Below are positions 1-6,558 of a stretch of DNA of 14,306 nucleotides, one piece after another. The notes beneath the pieces are model-generated. The model worked only from the letters and a program-made list of their open reading frames with translations, was not told the origin of the DNA and did no database searches. Positions within the stretch are counted from its first letter, which is position 1; each line of letters opens with the position of its first letter. The DNA is taken from NCBI GenBank assembly GCA_028095445.1, contig JAOHCJ010000015.1:1-14306 (forward strand). The letters run 5' to 3'. The stretch comes from Candidatus Pelagibacter sp. Its GTDB lineage: Bacteria > Pseudomonadota > Alphaproteobacteria > Pelagibacterales > Pelagibacteraceae. The position numbers were made by a program, and so were the translations under genes.

Positions 1-80
1 TTTTAGAAGACTCCCAAACAAAATATTTAAATGCAATATTAGATAAAATAGCTAAAAAAATAAGAAGTACCAATGAATGA
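1..80 (+). CDS. nusB: NusB C-terminal end (partial, runs in from the left)
   Basis: Only the last 25 codons are present, read in the frame beginning at base 3, ending at TGA 78-80 and closing with residues KKIRSTNE. The tail is amphipathic and Lys-rich. NusB is the transcription antitermination factor that acts with NusE (S10) on rRNA leaders. The assignment rests mainly on position: in Alphaproteobacteria nusB commonly lies directly before thiL, and here its stop overlaps the thiL start by 8 bases, implying one transcript and coupled translation. The fragment is too short for the family to be proven from sequence alone. Confidence 0.6.
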   Translation, partial: LEDSQTKYLNAILDKIAKKIRSTNE

Positions 81-1032
81 ATTTGAATTAATTAAGAATT
101 ATTTTCAAAAACTTTCTAAAAAATCACAAAGTTCATTAAATTTAAATGATGATGTTTTTTTTGATAAGGCAAATAACTTAGTTGTTTCGGTTGACACATA
201 TATTGAAGGTAACCATTTTATAAATTTCAAAAAACCTGAGTATGTAATTAAAAAGATTATTAGGTCATCAATTTCAGACCTTATTTGTAAAGGCGTCAAC
301 CCAAAGTATTATTTTATTTCAGCTTCAGGTAATAAAAAAAATTTTTCTAAATCAAACTTATCAAAAATAAGCAAATCATTAAAAGAAGAACAGAATAAGT
401 ATAATATTAGTTTAAGTGGTGGTGATACAGTATTTTCAAATAAATTAAGTTTTTCAGTTACTTCCATTGGTTTTTCAGAAAACATTGTTTATCGTAATAA
501 AGCAAAAGTGCATGATGATATTTATGTATCTGGTAATTTAGGGGATAGTTATTTGGGTTTGCTTATTTTAAAAAAAAAAATTAAACTTAGTAACCTATTA
601 AACAAGTATTTTATAACTCAATATTTTTCGCCTAAAATTAATTTAAGATTAGCTAATAAACTTAATAAGTTTGCTCGTTCTTCTATTGATATTTCAGATG
701 GACTTGTAACAGACTTAGAAAAGTTGATTAATAATCAAAATTTATCATATAAACTTAACTTAAAAGATATTCCAATTTCAAATAATTTAAAAAAAGTATT
801 AAAATTTAAGAAACTCTCGAAAATTAACTTTATTTCAAGAGGTGATGATTATCAGGTTCTTTTTACTGCATCTCGCAGCAAAAGTCATGTTATCAAGAAT
901 ATTTCGAGAAAACTTAGTATAAAAATTACTAAAATTGGAACAATTCAAAATAAACCTTTGAAATCTTCAATTATTGATCAGAATAATGCAAATATTAATC
1001 TAAAAAATAAAGGTTATTTACATAAGTTTTAA
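73..1032 (+). CDS. thiL: Thiamine-monophosphate kinase ThiL
   Basis: This cytoplasmic enzyme phosphorylates thiamine monophosphate to thiamine diphosphate with ATP, the last step to the active cofactor. It is 319 residues, normal for the family. The PurM-like metal and ATP motifs are in order: NDDVFF (25-30), SVDTYIEGNHF (39-49, the family's TDTLVEGvHF), GGDTV (116-120), SIDISDGLVTDL (from 204) and the C-terminal GDDYQVLF (from 257, usual form GEDYELLF). Asp26/27, Asp41, Asp118 and Asp209 are the likely metal ligands. The ATG at 73 lies inside the end of nusB, so the two are co-transcribed. A run of eleven A residues (570-580) encodes a Leu-Lys-Lys-Lys stretch without breaking the frame. SAR11 cells are known to import a thiamine pyrimidine precursor, which fits retention of this final step. 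Confidence 0.93.
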   Translation: MNEFELIKNYFQKLSKKSQSSLNLNDDVFFDKANNLVVSVDTYIEGNHFINFKKPEYVIKKIIRSSISDLICKGVNPKYYFISASGNKKNFSKSNLSKISKSLKEEQNKYNISLSGGDTVFSNKLSFSVTSIGFSENIVYRNKAKVHDDIYVSGNLGDSYLGLLILKKKIKLSNLLNKYFITQYFSPKINLRLANKLNKFARSSIDISDGLVTDLEKLINNQNLSYKLNLKDIPISNNLKKVLKFKKLSKINFISRGDDYQVLFTASRSKSHVIKNISRKLSIKITKIGTIQNKPLKSSIIDQNNANINLKNKGYLHKF

Positions 1033-1040
1033 TAAGTTAA

Positions 1041-1123
1041 ATATTGCCTTTTATAGCTTTTTTTGTATTGTCCGAACTTTAATACAATAAAATTTAACAA
1101 GCAAACAACCAAAAAGGCAATAT
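1041..1123 (+). promoter_or_regulatory. Nested inverted-repeat leader of hppA (possible RNA switch)
   Basis: A perfect 12-bp inverted repeat pairs 1041-1052 (atattgcctttt) with 1112-1123 (aaaaggcaatat). Two further stems nest inside: GCTT 1056-1059 with AAGC 1099-1102, and TTGTATT 1063-1069 with AATACAA 1081-1087, capped by an 11-nt loop. The right outer arm contains the only Shine-Dalgarno-like bases (AAGG, 1114-1117) and the first two bases of the hppA ATG, so a folded transcript would hide the ribosome site. This requires transcription from upstream, for example readthrough from thiL. A TAAAAT box at 1088-1093 could instead start transcription inside the element, in which case the repeat would act as DNA. 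I do not recognise it as a known riboswitch class. Confidence 0.55.
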
Positions 1124-3227
1124 GAATACATCAGTAGAAACAATTTTACTTTATACGATAGCATCAGGATTTCTTTCAATAGTTTATGGTTATTTTACTG
1201 GAAAAAATATTCTTAGCTCAAGCTCTGGTAATGCCAAAATGCAAGAAATTGCATCAGCAATTCAAATTGGAGCAAAAGCTTATCTAACAAGACAATACAA
1301 AACGATTGCTGTGGTTGGTGTTGTTGTTTTAGTTATTATTGGTTTTGTATTTAGTCCTTTGGTTGCCTTGGGTTATTTAATTGGTGCATCATTATCAGGA
1401 ATAGCTGGTTATGTTGGTATGTTGGTTTCTGTCGAAGCAAATGTAAGAACTGCAGAAGCATCTAGAAAAGGTTTAGCAAGTGGACTTTCTGTAGCATTTA
1501 AATCAGGTGCGGTAACTGGAATGCTTGTTGCGGGATTAGCTTTATTAGCTATAGCTGTTTATTATTACTTTTTATTAAAATTTGGGATCGCAGAAAGAGA
1601 AATAGTTAACGCATTAGTTGCCTTAGGTTTTGGTGCCTCACTAATTTCTATTTTTGCTAGACTAGGTGGTGGAATTTTTACAAAAGGTGCTGATGTAGGT
1701 GCTGACTTAGTTGGAAAAGTTGAGGCAGGTATTCCAGAAGATGATCCAAGAAATCCAGCAGTAATTGCAGATAACGTCGGTGACAATGTTGGGGATTGTG
1801 CAGGAATGGCTGCTGACTTATTTGAAACTTATGCTGTAACAATTGTTGCAACAATGGTTTTATCTTCAATATTTTTTGTTGGTGATTTGAATATGATGAT
1901 TTACCCTTTAACGATTGGTGGTGCATGTATCTTAACATCTATATTAGGAACCTTTTTTGTTAAACTTGGTAAAAGTAAAAATGTAATGAACGCATTATAC
2001 AAAGGTTTTGTTGTATCTGCTGTTGCTTCTTTAATTATTTTATACCCAGTAACCGATTATGTAATTGGTTTTGCAAATGAATATACAGTTAACAAAAAAA
2101 CATTTAATGGTATGGACTTATATCTTTGTGGAATTGTGGGATTAGTTATTACAGGCTTATTAATTTGGATTACTGAATATTATACTGGTACAGAATATAG
2201 ACCTGTAAGAAGTATTGCAAAGTCTTCAACTACTGGTCATGGAACAAACGTTATACAAGGATTAGCTGTTTCTATGGAAGCTACTGCTATTCCAGCTTTA
2301 ATTATTGTTGCTGGAATTCTAGCTACAAACTCTATTGCAGGGCTTTATGGAATAGCTATTGCTGTAACTACTATGTTAGCATTAGCCGGAATGGTAGTTG
2401 CACTTGATGCATATGGTCCAGTTACAGATAATGCTGGTGGTATTGCCGAAATGTCAAAACTACCTAATAGTGTTCGAAAAACTACCGATGCATTAGATGC
2501 TGTTGGTAACACAACTAAAGCAGTTACTAAGGGTTACGCAATTGGTTCTGCTGGTTTAGGAGCGCTGGTATTATTTGCTGCTTATGTTGAGGATATTAAA
2601 CATTTTTCTGGTGTCGCTGGTTCTAAATTAGAAGGCATAGTTGTTACTTTTGATTTATCAAATCCTTATGTTGTTGTTGGCTTGTTAATAGGTGGAATGT
2701 TACCATATTTATTTGGATCAATGGGAATGCAAGCAGTTGGAAGAGCGGGTGGTGCTGTTGTTATTGAAGTAAGAAGACAATTTAAGAAATTTCCAGGTAT
2801 TATGAAAAGAAAGCAAAAACCTGATTATGCAAAACTTGTTGACCTTTTGACTGTTGCTGCGATCAGAGAAATGATAATACCTTCTTTGCTGCCTGTTTTA
2901 TCTCCAATTGTATTATATTTTGTAATATTTGCCATTGGTGGTCAAGTTGCAGCTTTAGCTGCAGTTGGGGCAATGTTACTGGGTGTAATTATTACAGGAT
3001 TATTCGTTGCCGTCTCAATGACAGCTGGTGGTGGTGCTTGGGATAATGCTAAAAAATATATAGAAGATGGCAATCATGGTGGAAAAGGTTCAGAGGCTCA
3101 TAAAGCAGCAGTTACAGGTGATACTGTAGGAGATCCCTATAAAGACACTGCTGGCCCAGCGGTTAACCCAATGATTAAGATTACAAATATTGTTGCATTG
3201 TTACTGTTGGCTGTTATTGCTGGTTAA
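1122..3227 (+). CDS. hppA: Membrane-bound proton-translocating pyrophosphatase HppA
   Basis: This multi-spanning inner-membrane pump couples hydrolysis of pyrophosphate to proton export. It is 701 residues, typical of bacterial forms, with about 16 hydrophobic segments. The pyrophosphate-binding signature [13 protein letters not shown] is at 191-203, followed by [22 protein letters not shown] (207-228) and DLFE (232-235). The second conserved Asp-rich face, [14 protein letters not shown], lies near the C-terminus. The motif GNTTKA (462-467) carries Lys466 where potassium-dependent enzymes have Ala, so the potassium-independent, proton-pumping subfamily is expected. The ATG at 1122 is followed at once by a hydrophobic segment, and AAGG lies four bases upstream inside the nested leader stem. 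The gene ends one base before the convergent lipoprotein gene. In an oligotroph such a pump recovers energy from biosynthetic pyrophosphate. Confidence 0.97.
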   Translation: MNTSVETILLYTIASGFLSIVYGYFTGKNILSSSSGNAKMQEIASAIQIGAKAYLTRQYKTIAVVGVVVLVIIGFVFSPLVALGYLIGASLSGIAGYVGMLVSVEANVRTAEASRKGLASGLSVAFKSGAVTGMLVAGLALLAIAVYYYFLLKFGIAEREIVNALVALGFGASLISIFARLGGGIFTKGADVGADLVGKVEAGIPEDDPRNPAVIADNVGDNVGDCAGMAADLFETYAVTIVATMVLSSIFFVGDLNMMIYPLTIGGACILTSILGTFFVKLGKSKNVMNALYKGFVVSAVASLIILYPVTDYVIGFANEYTVNKKTFNGMDLYLCGIVGLVITGLLIWITEYYTGTEYRPVRSIAKSSTTGHGTNVIQGLAVSMEATAIPALIIVAGILATNSIAGLYGIAIAVTTMLALAGMVVALDAYGPVTDNAGGIAEMSKLPNSVRKTTDALDAVGNTTKAVTKGYAIGSAGLGALVLFAAYVEDIKHFSGVAGSKLEGIVVTFDLSNPYVVVGLLIGGMLPYLFGSMGMQAVGRAGGAVVIEVRRQFKKFPGIMKRKQKPDYAKLVDLLTVAAIREMIIPSLLPVLSPIVLYFVIFAIGGQVAALAAVGAMLLGVIITGLFVAVSMTAGGGAWDNAKKYIEDGNHGGKGSEAHKAAVTGDTVGDPYKDTAGPAVNPMIKITNIVALLLLAVIAG

Positions 3228-3246
3228 ACTATTTTTTTCGTTTACC
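3222..3246. terminator. Weak hairpin at the hppA / lipoprotein tail-to-tail junction
   Basis: GGTTAAAC (3222-3229) can pair with GTTTACC (3240-3246) if one T is bulged, leaving a T-rich loop. It covers both stop codons. The stem is short and AT-rich, and the T tract is in the loop, not after the stem, so it is not a standard intrinsic terminator. It is listed because nothing else at this junction could separate the two converging transcripts. Confidence 0.2.
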
Positions 3247-3690
3247 TAGTGGGTCATTAATTTTTTGCCTCATACTAGAAAGAAAATCATAAACGAATGA
3301 TTTTTTGGTTGTATATGATGTCGTTGAATTTTTATAGTAGTCTAAGTTATTCATGTCATTCATATCAAAAAAATCTTTTTTCGCTAACAATCCTTTGTTG
3401 TCAATTTCCAAAACTAGAACATTATTAACATAAAGTTTTTTTTTACCTAATTTTAATAATGAATCTTTTGTATATTTTCTTTCGATATAGATCCAAATAT
3501 CACTATTAAAAGATCCCTTAGTAGAAGGTGAACCTAAAATGGATATTATATCATTTTTATTACTTATTTTATTGATTAATTCTAATTGTTTTTTCTCTAA
3601 AGAATGAACACCGTGGTGTTTTACAACTTTATTAAATGTACAATTTGAAATAGATAGTAAGATAATAATAAATAAAATATTTTTTTTCAT
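3229..3690 (-). CDS. bamE: SmpA/OmlA (BamE)-like outer-membrane lipoprotein
   Basis: The 153-residue protein begins MKKNILFIIILLSISNC, a lipoprotein signal peptide with the acylated cysteine at position 17; Asn at -1 is unusual for a lipobox but tolerated. The segment about 41-72 (ISNKNDIISILGSPST, then DIWIYIERK) matches the BamE/SmpA/OmlA fold: a short helix leading to lGsPs, then a strand with W-Y. BamE is an accessory lipoprotein of the BAM complex that inserts beta-barrel proteins in the outer membrane. The C-terminal third is basic and looks clade-specific. In Alphaproteobacteria this gene is commonly divergent from the bc1 chaperone gene, as here. The two start codons overlap in the palindrome CATG. 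The family call is good; the BamE role is by homology. Confidence 0.75.
   Translation of the reverse strand: MKKNILFIIILLSISNCTFNKVVKHHGVHSLEKKQLELINKISNKNDIISILGSPSTKGSFNSDIWIYIERKYTKDSLLKLGKKKLYVNNVLVLEIDNKGLLAKKDFFDMNDMNNLDYYKNSTTSYTTKKSFVYDFLSSMRQKINDPLGKRKK
3673..3678 (+). promoter_or_regulatory. Candidate -10 box for the bc1-chaperone/rpmF/plsX operon
   Basis: TAAAAT at 3673-3678 lies ten bases before the ATG at 3689, placing a start site about four bases upstream of the codon. It sits within the signal-peptide codons of the divergent lipoprotein. It is one mismatch from consensus and has no clear -35, so the call is weak. It is given because the operon has no intergenic space for a promoter elsewhere. 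Confidence 0.25.
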
Positions 3691-4156
3691 GAATTCAAAT
3701 TATATAAACATTTACAACAATTTAGTTAATTTAACTAGAAATAAAGAACTATATAAGTTCTTTAAAAATCAGGATACTTTTTCAGATAGACTCATTTTTT
3801 TTATGTTGCATTTTGCTTTTTTTTTAAAAGTCTACAAATCAAATGATAATAAAGATATGTTACAAGATCTTTATGATTATATCTTTAGGCAAGTTGAGTT
3901 AAGTATCAGAGAAATAGGATATGGAGATCAGTCTATTAACAAAAAGATGAAAGATTACCTAAATGTTTTTCACTCTATGATAGACAAATTTCATAACTGG
4001 GAATCTCTTACATCAGAATTGAAACAGTCTGTAATTGTTACTTTTTTAGATAAAGATATAGATAGTGAGTTTTTGGTTAATTATTTTGAGAAATATCGAT
4101 TAAATTTATCAAATAACACTTTTAATTCTCATTTAAAAGGTGTAATAAAACTCTAA
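3689..4156 (+). CDS. Ubiquinol-cytochrome c chaperone (CBP3/UQCC1-like)
   Basis: This 155-residue soluble protein resembles the ubiquinol-cytochrome c chaperone family. The early segment NNLVNLTRNKELYKFFKNQDTF followed by SDRLIFFMLHFAFFLKVYK is the family's pattern of a short N-terminal helix, a D-x-R turn and a hydrophobic LH helix. Further on is QVELSIREIGYGDQSINKKMK (about 70-90), matching the family's lReiGvGD..V.k.Mk. Mitochondrial CBP3 helps cytochrome b mature for complex III; bacterial members are presumed to do the same. The ATG overlaps that of the divergent lipoprotein by two bases. The gene ends three bases before rpmF, where many relatives place a DUF177 gene that is missing here. 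Family assignment is fairly secure; function is by homology. Confidence 0.72.
   Translation: MNSNYINIYNNLVNLTRNKELYKFFKNQDTFSDRLIFFMLHFAFFLKVYKSNDNKDMLQDLYDYIFRQVELSIREIGYGDQSINKKMKDYLNVFHSMIDKFHNWESLTSELKQSVIVTFLDKDIDSEFLVNYFEKYRLNLSNNTFNSHLKGVIKL
3699..3704 (-). promoter_or_regulatory. -10 box for the BamE-like gene
   Basis: The minus strand reads TATAAT from 3704 to 3699, a perfect sigma-70 -10 hexamer, with eight bases before the ATG at 3690. Transcription would begin within about two bases of the start codon, giving an essentially leaderless mRNA. No convincing -35 is visible. The box lies inside the coding sequence of the divergent gene. In DNA this AT-rich, TATAAT can occur by chance. 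Confidence 0.35.
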
Positions 4157-4159
4157 ATT

Positions 4160-4342
4160 ATGGCTGTACCAAAACGTAAACAATCGCCGTCAAGAACTGG
4201 AATGAGAAGAGCTCAGAATATGAAATTCTCATCTAAAAATGTTGTTGAAGATAAAAAATCTGGTGAGTATAGATTGCCTCATCATCTTGACCTTAAAACA
4301 GGTATGTATAGAGGTAGACAAGTTTTAGATCCCAAGGATTAA
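4160..4342 (+). CDS. rpmF: 50S ribosomal protein L32
   Basis: The 60-residue basic protein opens [19 protein letters not shown], the near-invariant L32 start, and contains [18 protein letters not shown] in the C-terminal half, the alphaproteobacterial form. It has no cysteines, so it is the zinc-free version, as usual in this class. L32 is a small structural protein of the large subunit near the peptidyl-transferase region. No Shine-Dalgarno sequence precedes the ATG; with only three bases after the upstream stop, translation is probably coupled. Pairing of rpmF with plsX is widespread in bacteria and links ribosome supply to lipid synthesis. Confidence 0.96.
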   Translation: MAVPKRKQSPSRTGMRRAQNMKFSSKNVVEDKKSGEYRLPHHLDLKTGMYRGRQVLDPKD

Positions 4343-4359
4343 TAACCTTTTATTGAATA

Positions 4360-5364
4360 ATGAATAATATTATCAAAATTGCAGTTGATGCAATGGGTGG
4401 CGACGGCTCTCCAAAGAAAATTGTTGATGGGATAATTCATCATAACAAAAAAAATAAAAATGCGTTTTATCAAATTTTTGGAGACCAAAAAATAATAGAA
4501 AACTGTATTAATAATAACTTAGACAAAAATTCATTTGAAATATTTCACACTAATGAAGTTGTTAAGGGAACAGATAGTCCTTTAGAAGGAGCAAAAAGAG
4601 GTAAAAAGACTAGTATGTGGTTGGCTGTACAAAGTGTTAAAGAAAAAAAATCAGACATAGTAATTTCAGCGGGTAATACTGGCGCATTATTAGTAATTTC
4701 TAAATTAAATTTAAAGATGATAGAAAATATTGATAAACCAGCTTTGTCAGCTTTGTGGCCAAATAAAAAAGGAATGAGTGTAGTGCTAGATTTAGGTGCC
4801 AACATTGAATGTAGCCCAAAAAACTTAATTGACTTTGCAGTAATGGGTTCTTCGCTATTTAAATCACTTTACCCAAATGATAATGCAAATGTTGCCTTAT
4901 TAAATATTGGTTCGGAAGAAATAAAGGGAAATGAAATTATCAAGGAAACTTATCAACAATTAAATAAAAAACAAAATATTGATTTTGATTTCAAAGGTTA
5001 TATCGAAGGAAATCAATTAATGAATGGTGATGTAAATGTTATTGTAGCAGATGGATTTACAGGAAATGTTGCATTAAAGACAGCAGAAGGTACGGCAAAT
5101 TTTATCACAGGAGAGCTTAAAAAAGCAATGACCGAAAGTTTAATAGGCAAGATATCTTCATTATTGAATATTTCAAATTTAAGAAAGTTTAAAAAAAGAT
5201 TGGACCCACGACTTTATAATGGTGCTATTTTTATAGGATTAGACTCACCAGTAATTAAAAGTCATGGTGGTACAGACTATATAGGCTTTTCAAATTCTTT
5301 AAATGTTTGTAGCAAAATCATCAGTGGAAATTTAATTGAAAAAATTAGAAACAATATTAAATAA
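4360..5364 (+). CDS. plsX: Phosphate acyltransferase PlsX
   Basis: PlsX converts acyl-ACP and phosphate to acyl-phosphate, the donor PlsY uses to start phospholipid synthesis; it is a peripheral cytoplasmic enzyme. At 334 residues it has normal length. Recognisable blocks are IAVDAMGGDGSP (from residue 7), the KGTDSPLEGAKRGKKTSM segment (around 69-86), ISAGNTGALL (around 104-113), VVLDLGAN (around 142-149), VADGFTGNVALKTAEGTA (around 230-247) and HGGTDYIGF near the C-terminus. The start lies 17 bases after rpmF. The stop TAA shares one base with the ihfA ATG. In most Alphaproteobacteria fabH follows plsX; here it does not. Confidence 0.96.
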   Translation: MNNIIKIAVDAMGGDGSPKKIVDGIIHHNKKNKNAFYQIFGDQKIIENCINNNLDKNSFEIFHTNEVVKGTDSPLEGAKRGKKTSMWLAVQSVKEKKSDIVISAGNTGALLVISKLNLKMIENIDKPALSALWPNKKGMSVVLDLGANIECSPKNLIDFAVMGSSLFKSLYPNDNANVALLNIGSEEIKGNEIIKETYQQLNKKQNIDFDFKGYIEGNQLMNGDVNVIVADGFTGNVALKTAEGTANFITGELKKAMTESLIGKISSLLNISNLRKFKKRLDPRLYNGAIFIGLDSPVIKSHGGTDYIGFSNSLNVCSKIISGNLIEKIRNNIK

Positions 5365-5666
5365 TGAAAAGAATTAATTTAACCAAGAAAGATTTGATTA
5401 ACTCTGTTTATATGCAGATAGGGTTTTCTAAAATTATTTCTGAGCATTTAACCGATGATTTATTTTCAATAATAATTGAAAACATTAAGAAAGAAAGACA
5501 AATTAAATTATCTAAGTTTGGTACATTTTCATTAAGATCTAAAAAAAGTAGAGTTGGAAGAAACCCAAAAACTAAAGAAAAAAAAATCATTTCAACTAGG
5601 GATGTTGTTTTGTTTAAAGCTTCTAAAGCATTTAAAGATATAATTAATTCTAATAATGACTCATAA
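5364..5666 (+). CDS. ihfA: Integration host factor alpha subunit (HU/IHF family)
   Basis: This 100-residue DNA-bending protein starts MKRINLTKKDLINSVYMQIG, like IhfA (LTKadla..v....GLS). It has the beta-arm region KLSKFGTFSLRSKKSRVGRNPKT, whose RNPKT tip carries the Pro that intercalates into the minor groove. IHF is a heterodimer with IhfB acting in replication, recombination and promoter architecture. Assignment to the alpha subunit, not HU or beta, rests on its place between plsX and a merR gene, where ihfA is found in Alphaproteobacteria. Its start overlaps the plsX stop by one base and its end overlaps the next gene by 11 bases. Confidence 0.88.
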   Translation: MKRINLTKKDLINSVYMQIGFSKIISEHLTDDLFSIIIENIKKERQIKLSKFGTFSLRSKKSRVGRNPKTKEKKIISTRDVVLFKASKAFKDIINSNNDS

Positions 5667-6030
5667 AGATGAAAAAACTTATAAATCAATAGGTGAGGTT
5701 GCTAAAATTCTTGACTTGGTGAATAGAAAAAAAGGTACACTAAATACACATACAATTAGATTTTGGGAAAAAGAATTTAAAGAAATTAAACCTAGAACTT
5801 TAAATGGTAATAGAAGATATTATGACAATGCTACAATTGAGATTTTAAAAAGAGTTAAGTATTTACTTAAAGATCAAGGAATGACAATTAATGGTGTAAA
5901 AAAAGTTCTAAAATCAAACAAATCAATTAAACTTGACGAATTTCCAAAAAATTCTATAACATCAGATAGTATTAAAAATAAGTTATTAAAAATTTCAAGT
6001 TTGTTAAAAAAAATAAAATATTTAAAATAA
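5656..6030 (+). CDS. MerR-family transcriptional regulator
   Basis: The 124-residue protein holds a MerR-type winged helix-turn-helix at about residues 10-82: SIGEVAKILDL, then THTIRFWEKEFKEIKPRTLNGNRRYY, then IEILKRVKYLLKDQGMTINGVKKVL. The N-terminal helix-turn-helix and the R-F-W-E wing are characteristic. Only about 40 Lys-rich residues follow, so there is little room for an effector domain and no cysteine cluster for metal sensing. A merR gene directly after ihfA is a conserved alphaproteobacterial arrangement; its target is unknown to me. The ATG at 5656 is the only sensible start, since the nearby ATG at 5668 is out of frame. Confidence 0.85.
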   Translation: MTHKDEKTYKSIGEVAKILDLVNRKKGTLNTHTIRFWEKEFKEIKPRTLNGNRRYYDNATIEILKRVKYLLKDQGMTINGVKKVLKSNKSIKLDEFPKNSITSDSIKNKLLKISSLLKKIKYLK

Positions 6031-6031
6031 A

Positions 6032-6223
6032 ATGGCAAAAAAAACACACGTAAAAGTAAGATTAGTCCCTGAAACTAAACCTGACAGTCCTTTTTTTTAT
6101 TATGTTAAGAAACCGGCAGGTGGTGAAAAAGCAAAAGTTAAACTTTCAGCAAAAAAGTACAATCCATCTACAAGAAAACATGAAATGTTTGTAGAGAAAA
6201 AACTTCCTCCTCATAGTAAGTAA
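6032..6223 (+). CDS. rpmG: 50S ribosomal protein L33
   Basis: The 63-residue basic protein starts MAKKTHVKVRLVPETK and contains FFYYVKKP followed by VKLSAKKYNPSTRKHEMFVEKKL, the L33 core (K.yDP..RkHv.f.E.KL). It has no cysteines, so it is the zinc-independent form. It is slightly longer than the usual 50-55 residues because of a small insertion before the FFYY strand and a short C-terminal tail. L33 is a small protein near the E site of the large subunit. Only one base separates it from the regulator gene upstream, and it closes this operon before the convergent chorismate mutase gene. Confidence 0.92.
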   Translation: MAKKTHVKVRLVPETKPDSPFFYYVKKPAGGEKAKVKLSAKKYNPSTRKHEMFVEKKLPPHSK

Positions 6224-6225
6224 TA

Positions 6226-6516
6226 TTATTTTTTTTTAAAATTTCTCTTTTCATAATCAATAAAAGACCAAATCATATTTTTCCATATTCTATTTGTTAT
6301 TTTAGGATCTATATTTGATTGTATTGATTTTTTTTTAATTTTTTTAAGAATAAACTTAATTCTTTTTTGATCAATTATTTCTTTTTTATGAATTTTAACT
6401 TTTAAAACTTCATTTACTAAATAAGATCGTTTCTTTATTAATTTGAGTAAATCGTTATCAAGCCTATCTAGCTTATGTCTTAATTGATCAAGTTTTTTTT
6501 TATTTAAAGGCGACAT
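6226..6516 (-). CDS. Chorismate mutase, AroQ-type single domain
   Basis: This 96-residue all-helical protein matches the AroQ class, which rearranges chorismate to prephenate for phenylalanine and tyrosine. Alignment by eye with the E. coli P-protein domain gives Arg13 for R11 (LRHKLDRLD), Arg30 for R28, Lys41 for K39, Asp49 for D48 and Arg52 for R51. Two active-site positions differ: Ile53 replaces E52, and Glu89 replaces Q88, the latter as in the yeast enzyme. It is a free-standing domain with no dehydratase or dehydrogenase attached. It converges on rpmG with two bases between and is divergent from ctaA. Lys-rich composition and low complexity make the call good but not certain. Confidence 0.75.
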   Translation of the reverse strand: MSPLNKKKLDQLRHKLDRLDNDLLKLIKKRSYLVNEVLKVKIHKKEIIDQKRIKFILKKIKKKSIQSNIDPKITNRIWKNMIWSFIDYEKRNFKKK

Positions 6517-6558
6517 TTAAGCAATTGGTTATTAATATAGTTATTATAAGTATAATTT
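6517..6558. promoter_or_regulatory. Divergent promoter region between chorismate mutase and ctaA
   Basis: This 42-base spacer is all that separates two divergent genes. Plus-strand -10 candidates for ctaA are TATTAT (6542-6547) and TATAAT (6551-6556, too close to the ATG at 6559 to leave a leader). Minus-strand candidates for chorismate mutase include TATATT, 17 bases before its ATG. A direct repeat GTTATTA occurs at 6528-6534 and 6540-6546, 12 bases apart. Which box is used cannot be told from sequence. Confidence 0.35.

Noticed and set aside
1565..1938. Minus-strand open frames inside hppA
   Set aside because: They lie entirely within the well-conserved pyrophosphatase coding sequence, have low-complexity products and no start signals.
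4545..4805. Minus-strand open frame inside plsX
   Set aside because: Shadow of the conserved PlsX frame with no recognisable protein features.
4160..6223. Zinc-free L32 and L33 as an adaptation to zinc-poor ocean water
   Set aside because: Both proteins lack cysteines, but this is usual in Alphaproteobacteria generally, so nothing special can be claimed.
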